From Bordetella parapertussis (GTDB lineage: Bacteria; Pseudomonadota; Gammaproteobacteria; Burkholderiales; Burkholderiaceae_C), in the NCBI GenBank assembly GCA_945888535.1, contig CAMDAN010000013.1:1-37926 (forward strand): a DNA stretch of 37,926 nt, written 5' to 3'. A program made the position numbers and the translations under genes. Below, piece after piece: positions 1 to 8,057 of this stretch. Under the pieces are notes generated by a model that saw only the letters and a list, made by a program, of their open reading frames with translations, searched no databases and had not been told where the DNA came from. How positions within the stretch are numbered: the first letter of the stretch is position 1; every line of letters begins with the position of its first letter.

Positions 1-674
1 TCGGTATAGCCCGTCTTCAGGCCGTCTACTGTGGGGTCGCGCTGTAACAGCAAATTGCGATTGGTATCGTTAGCGGCCGGCGTTCCTGGGTAGCGGTATT
101 TTTTGATGGCGTAAAACCCGACGTACTCGGGAAAATCCGTCATTAAACGCATCGCCAATATGCTCAGATCGCGTGCTGTCGTGATGTGCCCAGGCTCGGT
201 AAGTCCTTCGGGGTTTTTGTAAGCCGTTGATTTCATGCCCAGCACCTTGGCTTGGTCATTCATCATTTGGACAAAGTGGGCTACGGTACCGCCTACGCCC
301 TCGGCCAAGGCCATCGTGGCATCGTTGCCAGACTGAACAATCATTCCCTTGATCAAGTCTTCTACGGGAACTTGCATTTTGGGGTCGATAAACATCCTCG
401 AACCTGGCATCTTCCAAGCGTGCTCACTGACAGGAAAGGTCTGCTTAAGATCGATTTTTTTAACCCGCAGCGCATCAAAGACCAAATACGCAGACATCAA
501 CTTGGTCAAGGAGGCTGGCTCCATGGGGGTGTCCACGTCTTTTGCAGCTAACACTTGATTGGCTGTGACGTCAACGAGCAAGTAGGAGCGGGCTGCAATT
601 TCTGGTGCTTGAGGGATTTGCGAAGCTGCTAAACCGCACCAAAAGGCCAACACAATAGACAAGTGTAGTTTCAT
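1..674 (-). CDS. D-alanyl-D-alanine carboxypeptidase (S11 family, PBP5/6-like), C-terminus outside window
   Basis: This penicillin-binding carboxypeptidase trims the terminal D-Ala from peptidoglycan pentapeptides in the periplasm. I translated it from ATG at 674; 224 codons are visible and the frame is still open at the window edge. An N-terminal hydrophobic segment (residues 1-18) looks like a signal peptide. All three serine-acyltransferase motifs are present: SLTK (nucleophile Ser55, Lys58), SGN at 115-117 and KTG at 220-222. The spacing suits family S11. The PBP5-type C-terminal domain and amphipathic membrane anchor are not visible. The gene is last in a minus-strand run that begins at hemJ. 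dacA and dacC types cannot be told apart from this part, so no symbol is given. Confidence 0.92.
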   Translation of the reverse strand, partial: MKLHLSIVLAFWCGLAASQIPQAPEIAARSYLLVDVTANQVLAAKDVDTPMEPASLTKLMSAYLVFDALRVKKIDLKQTFPVSEHAWKMPGSRMFIDPKMQVPVEDLIKGMIVQSGNDATMALAEGVGGTVAHFVQMMNDQAKVLGMKSTAYKNPEGLTEPGHITTARDLSILAMRLMTDFPEYVGFYAIKKYRYPGTPAANDTNRNLLLQRDPTVDGLKTGYT

Positions 675-720
675 AACAATTTTCAACTAACGCACAGGCC
701 TCTTTTGAGGCGTTAAGGGA

Positions 721-1371
721 TCAAGGCGATAGAAGGTGTCGCAACACCAAACTTCGCAAAAGCGGCAATTGTCCATGAAAGAAGTGGCCGCCTCCAGGAA
801 TCACGGTGACAGGCAGTGTTTGGGGTCTTGCCCACGCCATCACATTAGCCAAGGGGACGGTATCGTCCTCTTCACCATGCAACACCAAAGTTCGCTCATG
901 CAAAGCGGCATCAATCGGGGCCACTTCAAATCGACTTGCAGCCGTTCCCACCATCACCAATTTATCAATAGGACGCATTGGAAATAGGGCTTGCGCGGCT
1001 TGACTGGTTACAAAGGAGCCAAAGGAAAATCCCGCCAAAGCCAAGCCCCCTTCGTGACTGTTCTGAGGCGCCATATGCGCAATGACATCCAACAAGTCTT
1101 GTAGCTCTCCACGCCCTTCGTCATAGACGCCTTGGCTTTGTCCGACACCACGAAAATTAAAACGAACCGCACGCCACTTTGCCAAAACAAAGGCACGCGC
1201 CAAGGTTTGCACGACTTTGTTATCCATCGTCCCGCCGAACATTGGATGTGGGTGGGCAATCACCGCTACACCCGTGCATTTTTCGCCCTCTGAAAGCTCT
1301 GGCTCGTCAACCAGCATTTCCAATATGCCAGCCTGACCCTGCATGGTTTGCTTGAGCGTCCGAGGATTCAT
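721..1371 (-). CDS. alpha/beta hydrolase, COG2945-like
   Basis: A 216-residue cytoplasmic serine hydrolase of the compact type often annotated COG2945 or dienelactone hydrolase-like. The substrate is unknown. Visible landmarks are the N-terminal HPHPMFGGTMDNKVV segment, which is typical of this subgroup, the nucleophile elbow GFSFGS, the acid loop HGEEDDTVP, and the C-terminal histidine in GGGHFFHG. The Ser-Asp-His triad is therefore complete and the enzyme should be active. There is no signal peptide. It lies 9 bp downstream of the ferredoxin-like gene on the same strand and 46 bp upstream of the carboxypeptidase start, which suggests co-transcription. Confidence 0.85.
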   Translation of the reverse strand: MNPRTLKQTMQGQAGILEMLVDEPELSEGEKCTGVAVIAHPHPMFGGTMDNKVVQTLARAFVLAKWRAVRFNFRGVGQSQGVYDEGRGELQDLLDVIAHMAPQNSHEGGLALAGFSFGSFVTSQAAQALFPMRPIDKLVMVGTAASRFEVAPIDAALHERTLVLHGEEDDTVPLANVMAWARPQTLPVTVIPGGGHFFHGQLPLLRSLVLRHLLSP

Positions 1372-1380
1372 GTATCCCCG

Positions 1381-1731
1381 TTAAGCATTTAAACGCAATC
1401 GCTCTACTGGATTGCCTGCTTTGAGGTGTGACTCCACAATTTCATCAATGTCTGTTTCATCGACAAAGTTGTACCAAGTACCCTCTGGGTAAACCACTGC
1501 AACAGGTCCTTCATCGCACCGGCCTAAGCAGCCCGCTTGGTTGACGCGGACCTGTCCTTGGCCGGAAAGATTGGCTTCACGGATTTTTTGTTTGCAATGG
1601 TCAAATGCCTTTCTTGCTTGGTGTTGCGCGCAGCAGTTTTCCCCATTTTTTCTTTCATTGAGACAGAAAAAAATGTGGCGCTCGAAATACAATTTTTCGG
1701 GCAAAGGCAATTCAAAGAAGTTGTCAGTCAT
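1381..1731 (-). CDS. thioredoxin-like (2Fe-2S) ferredoxin
   Basis: A small 116-residue protein of the thioredoxin-like 2Fe-2S ferredoxin family. These proteins carry a cluster on a thioredoxin fold and are thought to transfer electrons in the cytoplasm. Cysteines occur in HIFFCLNERKNGENCC near the N-terminus and in the later CLGRCDEGP motif, the usual ligand arrangement. The start at 1731 (MTDNFFEL) is preferred over an in-frame start at 1764. The longer form would overlap the end of the VanZ gene, and its extra eleven residues are not family-like. The partner enzyme is not evident from the neighbours. Confidence 0.85.
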   Translation of the reverse strand: MTDNFFELPLPEKLYFERHIFFCLNERKNGENCCAQHQARKAFDHCKQKIREANLSGQGQVRVNQAGCLGRCDEGPVAVVYPEGTWYNFVDETDIDEIVESHLKAGNPVERLRLNA

Positions 1732-1741
1732 AAGTTTGTCT

Positions 1742-2854
1742 TTAACGATCTGTGCGCCGCCCAAACTGGGTCAGCACGACCAAGGCGGCAGCATAGGGCC
1801 AAATCCATCCCAGCCATTGAGCCAGGCCATTAAAACGAATAAAGCGCCCCTGCTCCCAGGCCTGCAGAGTTTGAGAAAAGTACGGGCTCTCTGGCGCTTG
1901 GTTGAGTATGCTCAAGTCCACCCCCAAAGCTAGCAAAACCAAGGCTGCACTGGCTCTCACGGGCAGCCAAACCAGCGCCAGCGTCAAAAGCACCGCCGTC
2001 ACGACAGCACTACGCACTGGCACATCCAACCAAGCCCATGCATGCGCAGGCCCCCAGCTCAGCGCCGAGGAAAACCCAGTGGTACCAACACCAAGCAGAA
2101 CCAAGCCCAAGGCGGCAATGGCTCGGTGCAACGGGTTTCGAACCACGCAAAAGGCTAAAAAGCAAGGAATCAACAAGCCGAGAAGCACGCACAGATACAC
2201 CCCACTTGGCGACAGCGCATCTCCCACTGCGTTGGGCGCAGGAAGCCAAGCCAGCCAAATCGTCGTGGCCTCGGGTCCACCGAGCTCTTCAACCATTTCC
2301 TCCATTGCCGCGATGGAACGCGCAAGCACTTGACCTACTCCAAATGGAATCGATGCAGGAAACAACAAAGCAAAGGGCCATGTGGCCAACAACACCAAAT
2401 ACCCCCTGCCGTAGTCACCCAGCCAGCGGCTGCGAACACGGTCCCAACGCGCCAACCCGCCCAATCGTTCTAAAGTAACCGCCGTCCCCGCACCAATCGC
2501 AGCACCCACCGTATTCAAAATCCAATCTTCTTTAGAAGCAACCCGCTGCGGCAAGTAACTTTGCAAACCTTCCAAGACCAACGAAAGGACAGCCCCCGCT
2601 AAAAGAGGGATCAAGATCGGATATTTACTGCGCGGGTTACGCAAAATCGCCAAAGCAAGCAACGCCCCCAAAGGCGCATAGCCAATCACGTTAATCGCAA
2701 CGTCAAAGCCCGACCAATACCTCGGCAAAGGGGCGGTTAAAAAAGACCAAGTGGAAATGCCTTGGTCGCGCCAATGGGCAAAGGGGTAAATGCTTGCGTA
2801 AATTACCAAGCCGGCATACATCCAAAACAGAGGCCAAGCTGCAGATTTACGCAT
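1742..2854 (-). CDS. VanZ family membrane protein
   Basis: A 370-residue, very hydrophobic protein with roughly nine or ten predicted membrane segments. The N-terminal third matches the VanZ-like pattern: an early helix, then YPFAHWRD, then the FDVAINVIGYAPLGALLALAI segment followed by a positively charged loop. In enterococci VanZ contributes low-level teicoplanin resistance; the role of the long proteobacterial versions is unknown. The C-terminal half adds several helices not found in the short Gram-positive VanZ. It starts 12 bp downstream of the hemJ-like gene and ends 10 bp before the ferredoxin gene, so it sits inside the same probable operon. Confidence 0.8.
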   Translation of the reverse strand: MRKSAAWPLFWMYAGLVIYASIYPFAHWRDQGISTWSFLTAPLPRYWSGFDVAINVIGYAPLGALLALAILRNPRSKYPILIPLLAGAVLSLVLEGLQSYLPQRVASKEDWILNTVGAAIGAGTAVTLERLGGLARWDRVRSRWLGDYGRGYLVLLATWPFALLFPASIPFGVGQVLARSIAAMEEMVEELGGPEATTIWLAWLPAPNAVGDALSPSGVYLCVLLGLLIPCFLAFCVVRNPLHRAIAALGLVLLGVGTTGFSSALSWGPAHAWAWLDVPVRSAVVTAVLLTLALVWLPVRASAALVLLALGVDLSILNQAPESPYFSQTLQAWEQGRFIRFNGLAQWLGWIWPYAAALVVLTQFGRRTDR

Positions 2855-2866
2855 GGCGGCCCGTGC

Positions 2867-3295
2867 TTAAAAAGGCTTAACTACCACCAGTACAACGATA
2901 GCGGTCAGCATCAAAACCGGAACCTCGTTGAACCATCTAAACCAAACATGGCTGCGGTGCATGGATTGGGACTCAAATTTTCGCAAGATCACCGAGCAGC
3001 TGTGGTGATAGCCAATCACAAGAATCACCAACAGGAATTTGACATCCATCCAACCGATACCCGGCCCTCGCCCGATACCGTAAACCCACCACAACCACAA
3101 ACCCAGGCCCAACGCAGGCAGCGAAAGCAAGGTCGTAAAACGCAAAAGCTTACGCGCCATCAGTAGCAAACGCGCGCGCTCCTCATGCGAGTGTGGCTCC
3201 ACCATTGCCAAGTTCACAAAAATTCTTGGCAAGTAGAACAATCCCGCAAACCAGCTTGCGACGAAAATGATGTGAAAAGCTTTGATCCAGAGCAT
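2867..3295 (-). CDS. hemJ: HemJ-like protoporphyrinogen IX oxidase (CopD/HemJ family membrane protein)
   Basis: A 142-residue protein with four membrane segments, the usual HemJ length. HemJ oxidises protoporphyrinogen IX to protoporphyrin IX, the penultimate step of haem synthesis, at the inner membrane. The N-terminus (HIIFVASWFAGLFYLPRIFV) is the family signature; His8 and Lys86 (WMDVKFLL) match the positions regarded as essential in HemJ proteins. The start at 3295 is chosen because family similarity begins there. An upstream in-frame start at 3373 would place a transcription terminator inside the coding region. It lies back to back with hemB, another haem gene, which supports the call over the copper-related CopD name. 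No good ribosome-binding site is visible. Confidence 0.78.
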   Translation of the reverse strand: MLWIKAFHIIFVASWFAGLFYLPRIFVNLAMVEPHSHEERARLLLMARKLLRFTTLLSLPALGLGLWLWWVYGIGRGPGIGWMDVKFLLVILVIGYHHSCSVILRKFESQSMHRSHVWFRWFNEVPVLMLTAIVVLVVVKPF

Positions 3296-3324
3296 GGGCG
3301 CAGTGTAGCCGTGGCAAAAAGGCC

Positions 3325-3352
3325 AAAAAAAACCCCAGCATAGAGCTGGGGT
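3325..3352 (-). terminator. intrinsic terminator of the candidate sRNA, upstream of hemJ
   Basis: On the minus strand a perfect 7-bp GC-rich stem (arms at 3333-3339 and 3345-3351, 5-nt loop; an extra A-U pair at 3332/3352) is followed by eight T. It stands 30 bp before the hemJ start, so any hemJ transcript from the upstream promoter must read through it. Confidence 0.85.
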
Positions 3353-3422
3353 GGTAAGCCTATTAGCTGTCACACGTCAAGGCCCCGCTCAGGGAGGAAA
3401 AGCGGGAGGCACCAGAGTGCCC
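3325..3422 (-). ncRNA. candidate anti-Shine-Dalgarno small RNA, about 98 nt
   Basis: A probable trans-acting sRNA, predicted from promoter, folding and terminator together. The promoter (3429-3459) puts the first base at about 3422. Reading the minus strand there are three hairpins. The first is GGCAC-TCTG-GTGCC (3408-3421). The second is CCCGCT/AGCGGG (3384-3389 with 3401-3406), whose loop is UUUCCUCCCUG. The third is a terminator, CCCCAGC/GCTGGGG, followed by eight U. A second CCUCCC lies between the first two hairpins. CCUCC in an exposed loop can pair with Shine-Dalgarno sequences. This architecture recalls betaproteobacterial anti-SD sRNAs (the Betaproteobacteria toxic small RNA family, Burkholderia NcS27/NcS35, from memory). 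It could instead be an attenuated 5' leader of hemJ, which starts 30 nt further on. Confidence 0.68.
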
Positions 3423-3428
3423 AAAAAA

Positions 3429-3459
3429 ATTATAGCAGCGGTTTTAACAAAACTGTCAA
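3429..3459 (-). promoter_or_regulatory. strong sigma-70-type promoter driving the candidate sRNA
   Basis: On the minus strand the -35 box is a perfect TTGACA (3454-3459) and the -10 box a perfect TATAAT (3429-3434) with extended TGC in front (3435-3437). The spacer of 19 bp is longer than ideal, but an extended -10 tolerates this. The predicted start is the first G at 3422, seven bases past the -10 box. Confidence 0.75.
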
Positions 3460-3467
3460 ATACAGTT
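3451..3467. promoter_or_regulatory. inverted repeat over the -35 box (possible operator)
   Basis: A perfect 6-bp inverted repeat, AACTGT-CAAAT-ACAGTT, covers the -35 hexamer of the sRNA promoter and lies 65 bp upstream of hemB. A bound protein would block the sRNA promoter. The regulator is unknown. Confidence 0.4.
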
Positions 3468-3486
3468 AATTTCTAGAAATCAGTAG

Positions 3487-4545
<1,059 letters not shown>

Positions 4546-4586
4546 GTTGGCTATCGGCAACGGTAAGAGCAACGCACTGGAAATAT

Positions 4587-5219
4587 ATGGACCTTAAACC
4601 GCTGGTGACTTTGCTAGCGATCGTCAATCCGCTGGCCATCATTCCTTTTTTTATTCACTACACGCAGCACTTCACTGAAGAGCAGCGACGCAATACCGTT
4701 CGCATCTCATCGATCAGTACCTTTGTCGTGATTGCCGTCAGCGCATTGCTCGGTCTTCATATTTTGGAATTTTTCGGTATTTCGCTGGCAAGCTTTCAAG
4801 TTGGAGGCGGCATGCTGCTTCTAATTAGCGCCATGAATATGCTTAACGCCCAGCCCGCTGAGGCAAAAACCACTACGCATGAACTCGAAGATGGCGCAGA
4901 GAAAGCCGCCATGGGCGCCAGCATCGCCGTAGTGCCACTGACGATCCCTTTGCTTACGGGGCCAGCCACCATGTCCACCGTCGTGATTTACGCTGAGAAA
5001 GCAAAAACCGTACTTCAACTCGGGACCTTGGTAGGGTACGGCGTCATCGTGGCCCTTGCGACAGCGCTTTGTTTTTCGATGGCGCAGCCCATTGCCCGCG
5101 CTTTAGGTAAAACAGGAATCAACGTCATGACCCGCCTGATGGGATTGATCTTGGCAGCCCTTGCAGTGGAAGTCATGTCTGACGGACTAACCAAACTCTT
5201 TCCAGTCTTGGGTCACTAA
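4587..5219 (+). CDS. MarC family integral membrane protein
   Basis: A 210-residue inner-membrane protein with about six predicted helices. It matches the MarC/YchE/YhgN family (UPF0056): the N-terminal LLAIVNPLAIIPFF segment, FQVGGGMLLLISAMNML in the middle and VPLTIPLLTGPATMSTVVIY. The name MarC comes from the neighbourhood of the E. coli mar operon, and no transport function is established. The loop between helices 3 and 4 (residues 88-107) is charged and hydrophilic. It starts 41 bp after hemB on the same strand and may share its transcript. Confidence 0.88.
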   Translation: MDLKPLVTLLAIVNPLAIIPFFIHYTQHFTEEQRRNTVRISSISTFVVIAVSALLGLHILEFFGISLASFQVGGGMLLLISAMNMLNAQPAEAKTTTHELEDGAEKAAMGASIAVVPLTIPLLTGPATMSTVVIYAEKAKTVLQLGTLVGYGVIVALATALCFSMAQPIARALGKTGINVMTRLMGLILAALAVEVMSDGLTKLFPVLGH

Positions 5220-5260
5220 CGTCAGGCCATCAACTGCCCTTTTTCGGAGAACCATTTTTC

Positions 5261-6052
5261 ATGTCTACCCACCCTGCTTTCACTTCAAGCGCTGAGCTCA
5301 ACATTACCTTGCAAGGGGAAGTGCTTTGGCTCACCATCACCCGCGAAGAACGACGAAACGCAATGAGCCATGCAGTTTTGCACGGAATGACCCAGGCTAT
5401 TGATGCAGCCCAATCCGAGCGCACTATTCGCGCCATTGTGATCACTGGCGCAGGTGAGAAGGCCTTTTGTGCTGGCGCAGATTTGCAAAGTGCCCAGGCC
5501 TTTACCACCGACTACTCTGAGCCCCATGGCCACCTCGCCCAACTGCTACGTGCTGCCAAGGCCAGCTGCGTTCCGCTGATTGCGCGGGTCAATGGCGCGT
5601 GCATGGCCGGCGGCATGGGTTTGCTTTCTATGTGTGACATGGCGGTTGCCAGCAGCCACGCCATCTTTGGATTACCTGAAGTCAAGGTTGGCGTTTTCCC
5701 CGCGCAAGTACTGAGTGTTTTGCAACATCTCATTCCAAGGCGCACCTTGGTAGAAATGTGCATCACTGGGGAGCCCATCAGCAGTACTCAGGCGCTTAGC
5801 TACGGCTTAGTGAACTATGTGGATGCAGATGTGGACGCCAAGCTGCAATGGCTGATCGATCGACTGCTTGACAAGTCTCCTGCAGCTGTTCGCCGAGGGC
5901 TTTACACCATGAAGCATGTGGAGACAATGGCGTTTGAAGAATCGATGGCCTTTACCGAGAGTCAGATCGCACTTTTCACTTTGACCGAAGATGCTAAAGA
6001 AGGGCAAAAGGCCTTTCAAGAAAAACGCAAGCCCGTATGGACAGGAAAATAA
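5261..6052 (+). CDS. enoyl-CoA hydratase/isomerase (crotonase) family protein
   Basis: A 263-residue crotonase-fold protein that should act on an acyl-CoA thioester in the cytoplasm. The oxyanion-hole segments are visible: ITGAGEKAFCAGADLQ and NGACMAGGMGLLSMCDMAVA. Of the two catalytic glutamates of classical enoyl-CoA hydratase, the second is kept (GLPEVKVG), while the first (in GGGCEL of the rat enzyme) is replaced by Gly in AGGMGL. It is therefore not a plain beta-oxidation hydratase. Methylglutaconyl-CoA hydratase-like or isomerase activities are possible. A GGAG sequence precedes the ATG at 5261. The GMC oxidoreductase start follows only 4 bp after the stop, so the pair is very likely one operon. 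Confidence 0.88.
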   Translation: MSTHPAFTSSAELNITLQGEVLWLTITREERRNAMSHAVLHGMTQAIDAAQSERTIRAIVITGAGEKAFCAGADLQSAQAFTTDYSEPHGHLAQLLRAAKASCVPLIARVNGACMAGGMGLLSMCDMAVASSHAIFGLPEVKVGVFPAQVLSVLQHLIPRRTLVEMCITGEPISSTQALSYGLVNYVDADVDAKLQWLIDRLLDKSPAAVRRGLYTMKHVETMAFEESMAFTESQIALFTLTEDAKEGQKAFQEKRKPVWTGK

Positions 6053-6056
6053 CAAC

Positions 6057-7766
6057 ATGAGCGACACCACATTTGACTACGTCATCATCGGCGCTGGAAC
6101 GGCCGGTTGTTTATTGGCCAATCGCTTGAGTGCTGACGCATCAAAACGGGTTCTCTTGATTGAAGCCGGACGCAGAGACGACTACCACTGGATCCATATC
6201 CCCGTGGGTTACCTCTATTGCATGGGCAACCCCCGCACAGATTGGATGTTTAACACCGAGCCCAATGCCGGTCTCAACGGGCGCAGTCTGAGCTATCCGC
6301 GTGGGAAAACTTTAGGCGGTTGCAGCAGCATCAACGGCATGATTTATATGCGCGGCCAAGCCAGAGACTACGACCAATGGGCGCAGTTATTGGGCGACGA
6401 CAGTTGGACTTGGAAGCAAAGCCTGCCTTACTTCAAGCTTCACGAAGACCATTACCAAGGTGCCAATGCGATGCATGGTGCGCGTGGGACAGCGCCTGAA
6501 CTGATGCAAGACAGCGCCACACCCTACCGCCAAGTTTTGCGCCACCGCAATGCCGGGGGCGAATGGCGCATTGAGAAGCAACGCGTGCGCTGGGATGTGC
6601 TCGATGCATTTGCCCAAGCCGCCGTCCAAGCAGGCATCCCCGCCACACCTGACTTCAATACCGGCGACAACCACGGTGTGTCTTACTTTGATGTGAACCA
6701 AAAAAACGGCTGGCGCTGGAATACCGCCAAAGCCTTTTTACGCCCTACCTGCTATGCCCGCCCTAACTTTGAATTGTGGACTGGCGCACAAGCCTCCAAA
6801 TTACTGATAGAAGAAGCAACGGATGGCAAGGCGGCGCTTCGGTGTACCGGCGTTGACATTTGGAATGGCCAAGAGATGGTGACTGTCCACGCAAAGGGTG
6901 AAGTGATTTTGAGCGCAGGAAGCATCGCCTCGCCGCAATTGCTTCAGCTCTCTGGATTAGGACCGGCGCAACTGCTCCAAAGCAAAGGGGTTAGCGTTGT
7001 CAAAGATATGCAAGGCGTTGGCAATAACTTGCAAGACCACTTACAAATTCGATCAGTTTTCAAAGTCAAAAATACGCCCACCCTCAACACCATGACCCAG
7101 AGCCTGTGGGGCAAGGCGCGTATTGCATTGGAATACGCACTCAAGCGCACCGGCCCCATGAGCATGGCGCCCAGTCAACTGGGGGCGTTTACGAGAAGTG
7201 ATCCGAGCCGAGCGCACCCGAATTTGGAATACCACGTCCAACCCTTGAGCCTTGATGCCTTCGGTTCTCCGTTACATCGTTTTAACGCGATCACCGCCAG
7301 TGTGTGCAACCTCAACCCCACCAGCCGGGGCACGGTTCACATCAAGACCAACCGTTTTGAAGATGCACCCGCGATTGCACCGAACTACTTGAGCACAGAA
7401 GAAGATCGAAAAGTAGCAGCGGATTCTTTGCGCGTCACCCGCCGCATCTTGGACCAAGACGCCTTGAAACCCTTTGCCCCCGAAGAATACAAACCCGGCG
7501 TGCAATACCAAAGCGATGAAGAACTGGCCAAATTGGCTGGTGACATTGCCAGCACTATTTTTCATCCGGTAGGAACAACCCAAATGGGCCGCACCGACAA
7601 CCCCCAATCTGTCGTAGATGCGAGGCTGAAAGTACATGGCGTCACAGGTTTACGGGTGGTTGATGCTGGCGTAATGCCTTTGATTACCAGCGGCAATACC
7701 AACTCTCCAACGCTCATGATTGCAGAAAAAGCGGCCCAATGGATTGCCGAAGATGCGATCAGCTGA
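6057..7766 (+). CDS. GMC family FAD-dependent oxidoreductase (choline/alcohol dehydrogenase-like)
   Basis: A 569-residue flavoprotein of the glucose-methanol-choline family, which oxidises alcohols to aldehydes. The FAD-binding Rossmann motif GAGTAG lies at residues 12-17. The first GMC signature appears in YPRGKTLGGCSSINGMIYMRGQ, and the second in the GSIASPQLLQLSGLGP segment. The catalytic C-terminal motifs are HPVGTTQMG (His) and SGNTNSPTLMIAEKAA (Asn). The start at 6057 (MSDTTFDYV) is taken because the FAD motif follows directly; an in-frame start at 5991 would overlap the hydratase gene. Coupling with an acyl-CoA hydratase suggests catabolism of an alcohol or a carboxylic side chain, but the substrate cannot be read from the sequence. 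Confidence 0.92.
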   Translation: MSDTTFDYVIIGAGTAGCLLANRLSADASKRVLLIEAGRRDDYHWIHIPVGYLYCMGNPRTDWMFNTEPNAGLNGRSLSYPRGKTLGGCSSINGMIYMRGQARDYDQWAQLLGDDSWTWKQSLPYFKLHEDHYQGANAMHGARGTAPELMQDSATPYRQVLRHRNAGGEWRIEKQRVRWDVLDAFAQAAVQAGIPATPDFNTGDNHGVSYFDVNQKNGWRWNTAKAFLRPTCYARPNFELWTGAQASKLLIEEATDGKAALRCTGVDIWNGQEMVTVHAKGEVILSAGSIASPQLLQLSGLGPAQLLQSKGVSVVKDMQGVGNNLQDHLQIRSVFKVKNTPTLNTMTQSLWGKARIALEYALKRTGPMSMAPSQLGAFTRSDPSRAHPNLEYHVQPLSLDAFGSPLHRFNAITASVCNLNPTSRGTVHIKTNRFEDAPAIAPNYLSTEEDRKVAADSLRVTRRILDQDALKPFAPEEYKPGVQYQSDEELAKLAGDIASTIFHPVGTTQMGRTDNPQSVVDARLKVHGVTGLRVVDAGVMPLITSGNTNSPTLMIAEKAAQWIAEDAIS

Positions 7767-8057
7767 CGTGAATTTAGTGAGCGAGGGGGAAGGGTAAATC
7801 CTTAGACTTTTTATCCCTCATGCGCGTTACAGTTCGTTCGGAACTAAAGTAGTGGCAACTGCAAATAAAAAGAAGAGCTCGCTCGAACCAAAATCGAAAG
7901 CCGAGGAGACCCATAAAAACCATTGAAATACAATGGAACACGCCTTGTTAAAAAAAGGTGAAAAAGCACTGGCTAGCCGGTGCTTTTTTTATGCCCCAAA
8001 CTTGACCTGAGTCACGCCGCCAGCGCTTCAAAACTTTTTGAAAAGACACCCACCTCC
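7767..8057 (+). other. gene-free stretch with successive hairpins ending in a terminator
   Basis: No convincing protein gene is present. On the plus strand three hairpins follow each other: CCATTG/CAATGG (7920-7936), CGCCTT/AAGGTG (7941-7960) and the terminator at 7962-7990. Further upstream is a small GTTC-GTTC-GGAAC stem near 7833. It may be a long structured 3' UTR of the GMC gene or a separate small RNA; I found no convincing promoter. A 24-codon GTG frame (7852-7926), rich in lysine, is noted but not called. Confidence 0.4.
7962..7990 (+). terminator. intrinsic terminator
   Basis: A stem of about ten pairs (AAAGCAC-T-GGC with GCC-G-GTGCTTT, one G-T wobble) is followed by seven T on the plus strand. 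Five A precede it, so it may also work weakly on the minus strand. It closes the hydratase/GMC transcript or a small RNA before the TSUP gene. Confidence 0.8.

Noticed and set aside
675..720. GCCTC-TTTT-GAGGC hairpin as a terminator between the hydrolase and the carboxypeptidase
   Set aside because: The stem is short and no T run follows on the minus strand.
3451..3467. LexA (SOS) box at the AACTGT/ACAGTT dyad
   Set aside because: The CTGT-ACAG halves are separated by five bases, not the eight of the gamma/betaproteobacterial SOS box.
7852..7926. 24-codon lysine-rich GTG frame (MATANKKKSSLEPK...)
   Set aside because: Too short, weak ribosome-binding site, and it overlaps a stretch that folds into hairpins; composition alone does not support a gene.
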